From: Aurantiochytrium sp. KH105
Taxonomy: Eukaryota > Sar > Bigyra > Thraustochytrida > Thraustochytriidae
Length of the DNA stretch: 64,000 nucleotides
Assembly (NCBI GenBank): GCA_003116975.1
Contig: BGKB01000085.1
Span: 248,001-312,000 of the forward strand
Direction: 5' to 3'
A program made the position numbers and the translations under genes. Position 1 is the stretch's first letter. Each line of letters begins with the position of its first letter. Below, one piece after another: positions 1-9,408 of the stretch. Below the pieces are notes generated by a model, which saw only the letters and a program-made list of their open reading frames with translations, searched no databases and was not told the DNA's origin.

Positions 1-2293
1 TCTCCATTTCCTTTGCCAAGGCATCGCGCTCGACCTGCAGCCCGTATCGTTGCTTCCGAAGAGCCTCAAGCTCATACCGTTCGCGTTTCTGTCGCGCAAT
101 GAGCTTTTCATGGGCTTCCCGGAGATCATTAAGATCCTGTTTCTGAGCTTGCGACTCGTGAAAAAGCGCAGTCAACTTTTCCGAGACCTCTTTCACATAC
201 TTGCGTTGCTCCTGCGCGGCACGATGGTCCTTACGTGCCTTCGTCTCAATCTTTCTGCACGACTCCTGAGCGGCGTCCCGTTCTTGAATAGCAGTGTTAA
301 GCTCTTCCTGAATACGGAGGACGGTGGTTTCCATCACGTGTCGATAGAGCGCAAAATCCTGCACGCTCGCTTCGTCTTGGCTCCGAGCCATCACATGCCC
401 ATTCTTGGATGGAGAACGCGATTTGGGGCTAACACTACTGCTGCCTGGCTTTGAGATCATGTCGTGCTGCAGAGCCTGTGCGCTTGGCGTTTTGGCCTTT
501 TCCAAAGCTACACGAGATTCGGAAAGCTCATCATTGACTCGCGCGAATTCCTTCTTTGTTTGCGCAAGTTCCTCTTCAAGCCGCGTCGTCGATTCCACAA
601 GACCTTGGTTCTCAGCGCTGAGGAACTCGTTCGTATCTTGAAGCGTGTCGAGAGCTGCTCCGTTGTCATCCAGACGGCGGACAGCTGCTTTGATCCATCG
701 CGCAGCCTCCTGCGCAGCGAATCGGTACTCTTCGGCTACCATCCCTTCTGCAACTTGTTGTTCGAGAAGGCCAAGCACGCGCGTGCTTTGCTCCTCGATC
801 GGCATGTCTGTGTCCCGAAGCTTTTCTTCGATTCGTCTGGCCTCGGCCTCGAAGGCTTCCAGCCCAGACACGGCCATTGCTGGATTCAAGTGGTCCAGCT
901 CTTTCCCTGCCTCTGATGCCGCAAAGAGTTCGCACGTCGAGGACCCGTGGAGTCGCTGGACGTGCGCAATATCATGATCCCCTGTGAAAGCATCGGTTTC
1001 GCTTTCTTGATTGTTGCAGAGATCTTGCTCAATTTCGTGCACGCGAACGCCACAAAACTGCTGCAGACGGGACATGATGCCGAGGACTGCAATCGCTCGA
1101 TCCGGATCTGCAACGCGCAGTTCTACGCTTTCGTGCGCGAGGTTCTCAGATGCTCCGCTGACCCCGCTTGGCTCAGGTCTGCACCCCACAGAACCCACGA
1201 CCACAAAGGCCTCGCGGTCAAGAAGTGCGCCTCGCAAAAGGTTCGCGATGCGCGAGGTGTGAAAGGGCACGGCCGGACGTTGTACCTCGAGTGCCTCGAG
1301 CACAGTGTTGAAATGCTGCAGCTCGAGTGGCTCGCGCGAGTCGGCAAATACGAGCTGCAGACGCGCCTCGCCGCGTTTCACAGTAAGCACGCGATGACTA
1401 GGTCGCCCTGATCTATCAACTTGGCTCATGCGTTCAACTAGCTGAAGCGCTTCTTTTATATCGCCAAGACGGACCTCGAGCACATTCAAGAGAGCGCCAC
1501 CGCCATCCTCGATACGCGGTCGATCGTCTGCACTCGCGGAAGATGGCCGCTGCGAGTTTCGGCCAGCGCTCACGGCCTCCGCAAGTGCGTCGCGAATGCC
1601 AAAGGCGCCATTAAGCTCGACCCAAGAGAGCGTCACGCCCTGATTTGGACTGCACGAGCCGTCGAAGTCGAGCTGAAGTGCTCGGACAAGCTCAATATTC
1701 TGAAAGAACCCTTGACATGCGACAAGAACTGCTCTGGGATCCCAATGCAAAATGAGCACGCTTGCGTTTCCACCTTTAGTGAAGTGCTGCACAGCTGGGT
1801 CAAAGGTCTCGGCAAAATTATTGCGTTTGGAATCCTCTGTCAAATTTTGTGGAATCACCTTGTCGGCAACGAACTCGAGATCGAAGCCAGGCGCAGCATT
1901 GTCGTCGTTCCAAGATGGAAACTCCTTATACTCGAGCTTGTTCTCGGACACGGCGCGGACGACCGCGTCGCGACTTTGCGTGTGCGAGGAGCTCATCTTC
2001 ATCATTCTCCGATCCCTAACACTGTCGCTTTCGAAGTCATTCTCGCTTTCGTTCACAAGACGGATCGTGAAAGTGCTCGCAAGTTGTCTGTAGGCTCGCG
2101 AATATTCTCTACGCGGGCTGAAAAGCGCTCTTCGAGCTATCTCATTGGCGTCCGTTCTCTGCACATCTTGCGCGAGCTTCCCTCCATCATCACGCCTCCG
2201 CGTCGCGCCGCCTCGGAGTCCCGTTTCCCAGGCTCCGGCCTTGTACGAGTTCCTCGTAATCGGGCTGCTTCTGCGCGCCACGGGGCTCTGCAT
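1..2293 (-). CDS. Divergent kinesin-like protein with C-terminal coiled coil (partial)
   Basis: I translated the minus strand by hand from the ATG at 2293 to the left edge, and the frame stays open for about 764 codons, so the C-terminus lies outside the window. An in-frame stop near 2585 and no other ATG support this start. Residues about 110-390 resemble a kinesin motor. They contain a GGNASVLIL stretch where the P-loop should begin, DRSGRPSH in place of the switch I NxxSSRSH, LVFADSRE in place of the switch II DLAGSE, and VPFHTSRIANLLRGAL matching the VPYRxSKLTxLL helix. The P-loop GxxxxGKT itself is absent (HWDPRAVLV). From about residue 450 onward the protein is charged, heptad-like coiled coil rich in E, K, Q and R. 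It is probably a non-hydrolysing microtubule-binding or scaffold protein; the kinesin assignment rests on pattern, not on a search. It shares a divergent promoter region with TBCC. Confidence 0.6.
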   Translation of the reverse strand, partial: MQSPVARRSSPITRNSYKAGAWETGLRGGATRRRDDGGKLAQDVQRTDANEIARRALFSPRREYSRAYRQLASTFTIRLVNESENDFESDSVRDRRMMKMSSSHTQSRDAVVRAVSENKLEYKEFPSWNDDNAAPGFDLEFVADKVIPQNLTEDSKRNNFAETFDPAVQHFTKGGNASVLILHWDPRAVLVACQGFFQNIELVRALQLDFDGSCSPNQGVTLSWVELNGAFGIRDALAEAVSAGRNSQRPSSASADDRPRIEDGGGALLNVLEVRLGDIKEALQLVERMSQVDRSGRPSHRVLTVKRGEARLQLVFADSREPLELQHFNTVLEALEVQRPAVPFHTSRIANLLRGALLDREAFVVVGSVGCRPEPSGVSGASENLAHESVELRVADPDRAIAVLGIMSRLQQFCGVRVHEIEQDLCNNQESETDAFTGDHDIAHVQRLHGSSTCELFAASEAGKELDHLNPAMAVSGLEAFEAEARRIEEKLRDTDMPIEEQSTRVLGLLEQQVAEGMVAEEYRFAAQEAARWIKAAVRRLDDNGAALDTLQDTNEFLSAENQGLVESTTRLEEELAQTKKEFARVNDELSESRVALEKAKTPSAQALQHDMISKPGSSSVSPKSRSPSKNGHVMARSQDEASVQDFALYRHVMETTVLRIQEELNTAIQERDAAQESCRKIETKARKDHRAAQEQRKYVKEVSEKLTALFHESQAQKQDLNDLREAHEKLIARQKRERYELEALRKQRYGLQVERDALAKEME

Positions 2294-3052
2294 CTTGCTC
2301 CTCTGCCTCGCGCCCAGGGAGGGAGTGACACAAGGCGCGTCGAAGCCAAGCCAAGCGAGGCGGGCCCGACTCGCCCGGATCTCCGCGGCCTCCGCGGTCG
2401 GCGCGCGCTCTCGCTCGCGCTCGCGCTGCCGCTCTGCGTTCTGGCCCAAGTTTGCTTGGTGCTCGGCCAGCTTCAAGTTGTTTGTTTGTTTGCTGCACAG
2501 GACGGTTTCGCCGCGTTCCCACCCCCGGAGTCGCCGCCGGCGCGCACCTTTGGGAACGCGCCCGAAGCGGCTGCCAGGCCCAGCTCACGCGCGCCGCGAG
2601 CACGCCGAGCAAACCAAGCAAGCACACCAAGCTCGCAAGCAAACGCCCGCCACAGAGCCTGCCAGCAGCGCGCCGGCGCGGGTCTTTCCACCGTGCTGGC
2701 CGCTCAAGGTCGGCGCTGTCCTCGGTCGCGGGCCCCGAGGCGGTCTCTCCTTGGCCTGGCTTATCGGCGCTTGCCGCTGCTTGGCGACCGTTGTGCGCGG
2801 TGTAGCAAGGGCGCGACCACGCAGCCAGACCCGAAACGGAGACGAGGCCGTGGACGAGGTCGCTCGGCTCGCGTGCGCTCTCGCGAGGCCGCACGGAGGA
2901 GCGGGCGCGAGGACGCTCTGGAGGGAGCGAGGGAGGCGAGGCCCGGGCGGCCGGCCAGCCAGCCTTGAGGACGTCTTGACAGCAGGTTGCGCGACGAGGC
3001 GTCAAGTGACGGCGCTGGTGCTGGTGCTCTTGAACGCGCACGTCGTCACGAG
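2294..3052. promoter_or_regulatory. Divergent intergenic region, kinesin-like / TBCC
   Basis: This GC-rich 759 bp gap lies between two divergent starts and presumably holds both promoters and 5' leaders. I see no TATA-like box, RNA gene or convincing coding exon. Long open frames cross it on both strands, but they are low-complexity Arg/Ala/Pro translations of GC-rich DNA. Confidence 0.5.
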
Positions 3053-4216
3053 ATGCGCGGCGACCAGGGAGACGCAGAAGGCGAGGCGTTGCGCCAGGAA
3101 CACGAAGTCCGCAAGACGCAGGCTGATGTGGAAGAGGCTGAACGTAAACGAAACGCTCTCGACGAGCGATGGCGACGCAAGCTCGAAGGACGCAAGGAAG
3201 AGCAACAACGCAAGCTCGAGGAAAAGCAGGAAGCGCTCGACCCGACGCAGGATATCGATGCATTTGTGAAAAGGTTTGATGCCCTCCATGTTTGCATCGA
3301 TGACGGCCTTGAAAAAGCCAAAGCTCTTGCCCAAGGGGAAAAGGGCATCTCTCGGCTTGATCTGAAACAAAAACTCGACGGCTTGGTAAAGACTGTAGGA
3401 GACATGCAAAAGGAGCTCGCGGGGGCCACGCTCTACCTTCCACCCTATGACATTCGCCAGGCCTCGGACAAGATTGCTTCTGCGACAGCCAAAATTGAGA
3501 ATGCCAGAGTTGAGCTCGCACCGCGTCGTAAATTTGCCTTTGGTAACAAGTCGAAGCCAAGGTCCTCAAGCAGCCAGAACGCAACGACTTCCCAGTCGCA
3601 GCAGCAACCGCAGCAGCAGAAGCAAAGTCAAGCAGATGTGGCTCCACCGACAGCTCCGGAACCTGTGCGAGCCGCCGAGGCCTTGCTCGTTAAGTTTTCT
3701 GAAGAGAGTACCGAGCTGGTTGTCGAAAACAAAAAGGGAGAGACGATTAATATCGCGGAAATCCATGAGGTTAGCAGTGACCAGGATGTGCGGCTTCGTT
3801 CGCTGGAAGACTGCACCGTTCATCTTCTCAAACCCACCAGCGCGGTTCGCTTCCTTCACCTCAAGCGATGTCGCATTTTTGTCGGACCGGTGGCGGGTTC
3901 GTGTTTCTTTGAAGCCTGCGAAGACTGTGTGTTTATGATTGCTTCGCGGCAGATCCGTATTCATGATTCAACGCGGTGTGATTTCTATCTTCACGTGCTG
4001 TCTCGTCCTATTATCGAGCACTGCAATACTCTTCGTTTTGCGCCGTACGGACTTTCGTATGAGGGGCTCGACTCGCAAGTTCAAGCTGCAGGTCTCGCTG
4101 CTCCGAGGGCAGCTGATATGTGGAAAGATGTCGATGACTTTCGCTGGCTACGACAGCAGCAGAGTCCTAATTGGGCCATCTTAGATGAAGCCGACCGAGA
4201 AAAGGCCGCGTTATAA
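3053..4216 (+). CDS. TBCC: Tubulin-binding cofactor C (TBCC)
   Basis: A 387-residue protein starting at the ATG at 3053; the frame opens further upstream only through a TTG at 2987. Residues about 20-130 are charged helices of the TBCC N-terminal type. A Q/S-rich linker follows (about 165-200). The C-terminal part is the C-CAP/TBCC beta-helix, with the family signature QIRIH at residues 300-304 followed by DFYLHVLSRPIIEHC and RFAPYG. In TBCC the arginine of the QxRxH motif acts as an arginine finger that stimulates GTP hydrolysis on beta-tubulin in the cofactor C-D-E-tubulin complex, releasing folded tubulin dimer. That arginine is present (R302), so the protein looks catalytically intact. 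Length matches the family. RP2 shares this domain but has a different N-terminus, so TBCC is preferred. Confidence 0.92.
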   Translation: MRGDQGDAEGEALRQEHEVRKTQADVEEAERKRNALDERWRRKLEGRKEEQQRKLEEKQEALDPTQDIDAFVKRFDALHVCIDDGLEKAKALAQGEKGISRLDLKQKLDGLVKTVGDMQKELAGATLYLPPYDIRQASDKIASATAKIENARVELAPRRKFAFGNKSKPRSSSSQNATTSQSQQQPQQQKQSQADVAPPTAPEPVRAAEALLVKFSEESTELVVENKKGETINIAEIHEVSSDQDVRLRSLEDCTVHLLKPTSAVRFLHLKRCRIFVGPVAGSCFFEACEDCVFMIASRQIRIHDSTRCDFYLHVLSRPIIEHCNTLRFAPYGLSYEGLDSQVQAAGLAAPRAADMWKDVDDFRWLRQQQSPNWAILDEADREKAAL

Positions 4217-4431
4217 TCATCGAGAAATAAAGGAAGGCAGGACAACGAAAAAGACGAAAGTATTTCATCTTTTGTGAATCACATGCGCAAATCTTTGGCG
4301 ACAGGAGAAGGCACACAAGCCTCGGCAATCGCTTCTTCTTGTTTGAAAAAAAAAAAAAGCAGAAATAGATGGTGGATCGTTGCTGGAAGCCCACTTTTCT
4401 TTGCATCGGGTCCAAAAAAATTAACCTATTC

Positions 4432-7400
4432 CTAAGACATCATCATGATTCTACTTTGGGCAAATTCTTGGGCGACTTTCTTGATCTCAGTGCAATCGAT
4501 TTTGCTTTTGAGCATTGTATTTACCTGAAGACGCTCCTCGATGACAGCATCAATAAGGCGAAAACAACGATCACACACCGAGAGAGCGTGCGCCGAAAGA
4601 AAGGGATGCAAAGGAGATGGCCGTCGAGACAAGGCACTCACAATACCAAGGGATTCGGGCGGTTCGTTTGTCTCTCGATCGAGCGTCACCCAAAGTGACA
4701 TGCTCGAGCCACGGACCTGCTGCACATCACGAAGCGTACCTCCAATGGAATTTTGACCAAAAATTCGCACAATGCCATTCGGGCGCGGGGAAATAAGCGC
4801 AATCCAGAAAAAGGCACGACCACCTTGCATTGAATGCGCAACCAGCGTCGAAGGCGTTTCAAAAGTGAACGTACGGACGGAATATGCAGCCTTTGCGCTG
4901 ACGCGGTTCAACTGCACGTGCTCTTTCGATACGAGCGTGCTCGGGCTTCCGTCACGATCTTCGTACAGGGTGACAAGGACATCCTGATACAACGACCGCT
5001 CAGAATTGGCACGCTCAGAATTGGCACCGAAGCCATCCAAGGCGATCGAAATGGAACCCACCATGATTTCGTCGCCTGGCATAGCCGAAAACGACACACG
5101 TGACATCAGCATGAGCATTTGCCGAGCAGAGTTCGACCCTCCGGAACCTGCAGTTGCATTTTGTGGAGCGTAGAGAGTGAGAGACGCCTGGTCATTTGTC
5201 CAGCCACGAGGTAAGCCCGCATAGCCTGCCAAAATGCGGGGCGTTTCGAGACTTCTGTTCTGCTGCCGAAGACTATCGATCACCTCAATCGCTTTTTCGC
5301 GCGCTTTTGCCAACAGTGCGTCGCTCTCGGCGACTGCTTCTTCCACCAGTTGGTGCTGATCCAAAGGAGGTTCTTGGTTTCCGCGCGATGCACTTCTTTC
5401 TTGCAAAAGGGCAAATACATTTGCAGGAACGATACACGTTTTCCACACGCAGTGCGTTTCAGCAATCGCCTTCTTCCATAATGCTTGAAGACTTGCGGTA
5501 TAATTTTGCTGAAGTCGTTCTTGTCGCCGCAGCTGAATACGTTTATACATGCAAATTCGCGTCTCGATCTCGTGGATTTGAAGCTCTTTGGCAACTTGCT
5601 CGCTGGCCAGCGAATCAAGGGCTCGTCGCTGTTCGCCTGCGCTTTCTTCAAGAGCGATACGGGTCTTAATGCCCTCGAGCGTCTGATTCTCTAATTCATC
5701 GAGGTCTCGCGTGTCGCGAGAGATCGCAGCATTCAAATTGGCGCTCCGATCTAGCTTCGCCTCAGTGCCCAGGCTTGACGGCAAAAGATCCTGCAACTTG
5801 GCAAGCTCCGAGATGCGTGCCTGCCGGCCTAATTTGATGCGGACAACTTGACCTCGCAGCTGAGCATTTTCCTTGTTCAAATCCTCGAGTTCCAACTCTG
5901 CATCCTTGAGACGAGCCACAATGGCCTCCAGATGCTTCTCCATACCCGTCATTTCCGCTATTTTGCGTGCGAGACCCGCTTCCGCGCGCTCGAGGCGATC
6001 TTCCACCGCTGCAAGACCAGAATCCTTGACGACCTCAACATCTATTTTGGCTGCTGATGATACCGTGAAGTTCTTAAAATCATCAACAGACTTGAGCGTG
6101 TGCATTTCTTTTGAGGGCGATACACATACAAGTTCTGCGGCCTCTGTGCAGGCTCGCAATCGGTCATCGCCATGTTTACTACTCGCAAGGCTCTCTTCAT
6201 TTTCGACATCAGCTCCATGTTGTGGACGCTGGCCTCGCCAGAGACGGAGGGCACGTTGATGGCGTAAACTGAGGTCAACAAGTTGCGCTTGCTTGCTTGC
6301 GTTGGCATGCTGAAGACGCACAAGCTCTTCACGGCTCGTCTGAACCGCAGCATGCTCGTCACTAGATTTGCTTGTCCATGCAACAGCATGTTCGCCACGT
6401 GCGTTCATGCGTAGTGTACGAAACCCCCGGGAAGGATCGGCGTGCCTCTCTGCATTATGCTGGCGCTCCTCGCGGCATAGGTGAGGAATAAGTCGCGGCT
6501 CCAACACCATTTTGACATCAGTGTTGACGGCGTGTACCACAGGTGCAAGAAAGGGGTTGGAAGGTTCTCGAATCGACTCCTTCGCACGGACGCCCTCCCT
6601 TTCGCCCAGAACAAACTGCCTTGCTTTCGCGAAAGACCGCTCGCCCAGAGTCTCTCTTACTTTATCAAAAGGCTTCTTGCGCTGTCCGCCGATGCCTTCG
6701 AAAGGCAATGAAGGAATGGGTGAAGAAGTTGGACTAGAACGAGGAGGAAGAGAGGAAGAGGGAGAAAATGCTCCCCATGAGAACCCTGCATGCTTGCCTT
6801 TCATCTCACCAGGAGGAAGAGACGATGTGGGCGCTGTTTCTTGTGTTTGATTCGACGAGAGAGAGCCGGACATTGTGCTTTCCGAATGTACGCGGTGTCC
6901 AAGTTGCCCCTTATTGTTGGCGCCCCAGCCGTACACATGGCCGATCTCGGTCTGACAAAGTGTAAACGCTTTACCACATGTTACATCTGTGACGCGTTCT
7001 TCGATACTGACGACAATACAAGGTGATGCACGGGGTCGTGTGTCCTCGAGACCAAGTTGCCCCGAGCCATTCGCCCCCCACGTATAGAGATTCCTTCGTA
7101 ACGACGAAGACCGCGCTGCAAAATGATCTTCGCCCGCTTCGATCTGTTCAATGACAACGCGTATCCTGAGGTCGCCGTCTTCGTGGCCTTGCCGGGACAA
7201 TGCGCTAGGGAAAATCACTTCGGAAGGAACTCGCGCTTTGTCGGTCCACGTGAACACCTGGCCAGTCTCCAGCAGCATGAGCATACCCGTTGTCGCGCAT
7301 GCTAAGCCTTTGATCACGCTCGGTTTGATAATGGCCAAGACCTTTTCCAGCCACTCTTCTCGTTGTCGAGATTCTTGGTCCACAGCCAGCTTATGATCGC

Positions 7401-7533
7401 GTGCTATCGCGGCACGAGGCTCTTCATTGTCCGCATTCTCGACGTTGAGTAGGTCGCGCTCCAGGTCAAGCTCGCCGTCCAAGTCTGCGTCGAGGAGGTC
7501 CCGCTGCTCGTCTTCGTCTTGCAGTGCGGGCAT
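4432..7533 (-). CDS. RCC1-repeat protein with coiled coil and C-terminal beta-rich domain
   Basis: This frame of about 1033 residues starts at the ATG at 7533; the frame's nominal extension to 7539 is a GTG. After an acidic N-terminus, residues about 75-200 carry two or three RCC1 blades: GQVFTW, then NLYTWGANGSGQLG, then HVYGWGANNKGQLG with TCGKAFTL between. A long disordered Ser/Pro/Arg insert follows, with a possible stray blade strand (VKMVLEPRLIPHL). Residues about 500-740 are a long coiled coil. Residues about 770-930 form a compact, beta-rich region I do not recognise, with GWTNDQASLTLYAP and VLVTLYEDRDGSPS. Two or three blades cannot close a seven-bladed propeller alone, so it may not fold like classical RCC1. 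Function unknown. It faces the amidohydrolase-like gene head to head across about 290 bp. Confidence 0.75.
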   Translation of the reverse strand: MPALQDEDEQRDLLDADLDGELDLERDLLNVENADNEEPRAAIARDHKLAVDQESRQREEWLEKVLAIIKPSVIKGLACATTGMLMLLETGQVFTWTDKARVPSEVIFPSALSRQGHEDGDLRIRVVIEQIEAGEDHFAARSSSLRRNLYTWGANGSGQLGLEDTRPRASPCIVVSIEERVTDVTCGKAFTLCQTEIGHVYGWGANNKGQLGHRVHSESTMSGSLSSNQTQETAPTSSLPPGEMKGKHAGFSWGAFSPSSSLPPRSSPTSSPIPSLPFEGIGGQRKKPFDKVRETLGERSFAKARQFVLGEREGVRAKESIREPSNPFLAPVVHAVNTDVKMVLEPRLIPHLCREERQHNAERHADPSRGFRTLRMNARGEHAVAWTSKSSDEHAAVQTSREELVRLQHANASKQAQLVDLSLRHQRALRLWRGQRPQHGADVENEESLASSKHGDDRLRACTEAAELVCVSPSKEMHTLKSVDDFKNFTVSSAAKIDVEVVKDSGLAAVEDRLERAEAGLARKIAEMTGMEKHLEAIVARLKDAELELEDLNKENAQLRGQVVRIKLGRQARISELAKLQDLLPSSLGTEAKLDRSANLNAAISRDTRDLDELENQTLEGIKTRIALEESAGEQRRALDSLASEQVAKELQIHEIETRICMYKRIQLRRQERLQQNYTASLQALWKKAIAETHCVWKTCIVPANVFALLQERSASRGNQEPPLDQHQLVEEAVAESDALLAKAREKAIEVIDSLRQQNRSLETPRILAGYAGLPRGWTNDQASLTLYAPQNATAGSGGSNSARQMLMLMSRVSFSAMPGDEIMVGSISIALDGFGANSERANSERSLYQDVLVTLYEDRDGSPSTLVSKEHVQLNRVSAKAAYSVRTFTFETPSTLVAHSMQGGRAFFWIALISPRPNGIVRIFGQNSIGGTLRDVQQVRGSSMSLWVTLDRETNEPPESLGIVSALSRRPSPLHPFLSAHALSVCDRCFRLIDAVIEERLQVNTMLKSKIDCTEIKKVAQEFAQSRIMMMS

Positions 7534-7821
7534 CGGCACGTCTCTCTCTGCACGTCTCTCCCTCGCTCCGCGCTAGCAGCAGGGGCGTGCGGGTCCGGCG
7601 CACGTCGAAGAAGCGCTCGTTTCCGGGTCCACTGTGATTTCGGTCTTGCTTGCGCGCAGGAGTCGGCGGCTCGCAGCCCGCGGAGCCTGCAGCTCGCCAG
7701 TCGACCAAGCCGAAGGAGAAGAAGAGATGGTCGAGTGCTCTCGTTTTGGTGCCGTCGTCTCGCCCCGGTTCGCCTCCGAGTCGATCCCGCACCAGACCAG
7801 CTTCATGGCGATACGCGCATC

Positions 7822-9216
7822 ATGACGAGGGCAGCGACATCGCGCGATGACCGTGCGCGGGCGCGGTCCTCGTCGCGGTCCTCGTCGCGGTACTCGTCGC
7901 AACGCGGGACGAAATCCAAGGCCAAGGCGAAGGTGAAGGCCAAGACGAAAGTGAAGGCCAAGGCCTCATCGAGTTCACAGTCAGGCCTGAGCCAAGACCT
8001 CGCAGCGAGGACCTGCGCCGCGGTCGAGGCGGTGCGCGAGCGCATCGAGGATCTTCAGCCTGCGCAGAAGCGACGAGCGGCGGGAATTCTTGCGCTCGTG
8101 GTTCTGGCAATGGTCTCGCTGCTGGCAAATGCTGCGTGGACGTCGCCGACAACGCCACAGCCGCTAGAAACGGATCCAGCGGTGGCGGCGCGCTCGTCGC
8201 TTCGGGCCGGCCCCGTCCGAAAACGGCGTCGGAGGAAACATCTGCATGAAATTTGCCCGCATATTGTCAAGACGCTCGGAAAGCCATATGAAAATCGGTA
8301 CACCAAAACGCTCGGGCAGCCAAGCGACACTTTACCACGACTGACAACAGTGTCGCGGGGCAACATTCCCGTCGTTCTCGGCGTGCCCCACGGAGCAAGT
8401 CATAAAAGCTCCAAGTATACTTGGCAAGTGGACAATCTTCTTCCTCGCGAAGGAGCGAGTCAAGAATTCAACGCGTCGAGCTTTCAGAGCCGCTTGTCAC
8501 GTGTCAGTAGTGATACAAACACACAGACTATGGCCAAGAAAATTGCCGACATCTACAAAAAGCGATACAAACGGTACCCATACATTGTCCAAGCCGACTT
8601 TCATCGGCGCTTCGTTGACGCCAATCGCCGCGTCAACCACTCGGAGGCTTGCTGCCCCGACATGTGGCCCAAATGCACAGCTGTTGCAGACTATTGGTTC
8701 GAAAAGGATGGCAGTCCCAACGCGGAAGCTGCTCGTCGAATCAATCGCGCGCGAGCCGTCTATGACGATTATCATGGATCCATTGTGCAAGCGCTCAATG
8801 AGATACACACCAAGCATCCTGGCAAACCCATCTACCTTATCGACGTTCACGCCCAGCGTGCTGTCACAGATGAGGAGCTTAGCATTACCGCCGAAGACAT
8901 GGAGGAAACCATTATTGTTGGTACCCAAGATGGACGACTGGTGCGCAGTCGAGAGGAACTGTACAGCCCGCGTGGCCTCGTTGGTCAAATTCTTGCACAA
9001 GGCGTAAAAGTGTATCCACCAAACAATGAAGTAGCAGACCACCGTCTCTATAATGGGGGCCATGGTGTCGCCGAGTATTGTGTAAACAATACGCTCGGGG
9101 GTGAAGTGAATGGAATTCAGATGGAGTTCGGATTTCGTCTCCGTATGCGTTCCAAAACCCTCGAAAAGACCGCCGCTGCTATTGTCGAAGCGCTCGAAGC
9201 TGTCTTGGCAATATGA
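7822..9216 (+). CDS. N-formylglutamate amidohydrolase-like protein, single-pass membrane
   Basis: A 464-residue protein from the ATG at 7822 (an upstream in-frame extension to 7519 lacks an ATG and overlaps the neighbour's leader). Residues 1-85 are Arg/Ser/Lys-rich and include KAKAKVKAKTKVKAK. A hydrophobic helix AGILALVVLAMVSLLANAA at about 88-108 suggests a type II signal anchor, so the catalytic part probably faces the ER lumen or outside. The rest resembles the N-formylglutamate amidohydrolase fold, with VPHGAS near residue 187, DFHRRFVDANR near 262, LIDVHAQR near 340, RLYNGGHG near 408 and a final IQMEFGFRLR. The His, Asp and Glu residues in these motifs are the expected zinc and catalytic set. 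Substrate is unknown. The family is best known from bacterial histidine degradation, and distant homologues occur in many protists. Confidence 0.72.
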   Translation: MTRAATSRDDRARARSSSRSSSRYSSQRGTKSKAKAKVKAKTKVKAKASSSSQSGLSQDLAARTCAAVEAVRERIEDLQPAQKRRAAGILALVVLAMVSLLANAAWTSPTTPQPLETDPAVAARSSLRAGPVRKRRRRKHLHEICPHIVKTLGKPYENRYTKTLGQPSDTLPRLTTVSRGNIPVVLGVPHGASHKSSKYTWQVDNLLPREGASQEFNASSFQSRLSRVSSDTNTQTMAKKIADIYKKRYKRYPYIVQADFHRRFVDANRRVNHSEACCPDMWPKCTAVADYWFEKDGSPNAEAARRINRARAVYDDYHGSIVQALNEIHTKHPGKPIYLIDVHAQRAVTDEELSITAEDMEETIIVGTQDGRLVRSREELYSPRGLVGQILAQGVKVYPPNNEVADHRLYNGGHGVAEYCVNNTLGGEVNGIQMEFGFRLRMRSKTLEKTAAAIVEALEAVLAI

Positions 9217-9408
9217 ATGACCACAAATGTCTAGGAACGATAGTGAAGAGCGTGAACGCAGCGAAAAAAGTGAACCCTCCCTGCCAAGATCACATCTTAT
9301 TTGCTCTCATTCTGTTTATTATGTGATATCGAGATGACGAACAGCAATAAGAAGGATCAAACAACAGTTTGACAAACGGAGACGTTCCTTCTTTTTAATT
9401 TTTAAAAT
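9217..9408. other. Convergent 3' intergenic region
   Basis: A short A/T-rich gap between two tail-to-tail genes, with runs such as ttctttttaatttttaaaatt near the CFAP44 stop. It presumably holds both 3' UTRs. No gene seen. Confidence 0.5.

Noticed and set aside
1712..2968. 418-codon plus-strand frame
   Set aside because: Opposite the kinesin-like coding frame, low-complexity Arg/Ser/Pro in the intergenic part.
2190..3647. 485-codon minus-strand frame over the TBCC start
   Set aside because: GC-rich Arg/Ala/Pro composition, overlaps TBCC on the other strand, no domain.
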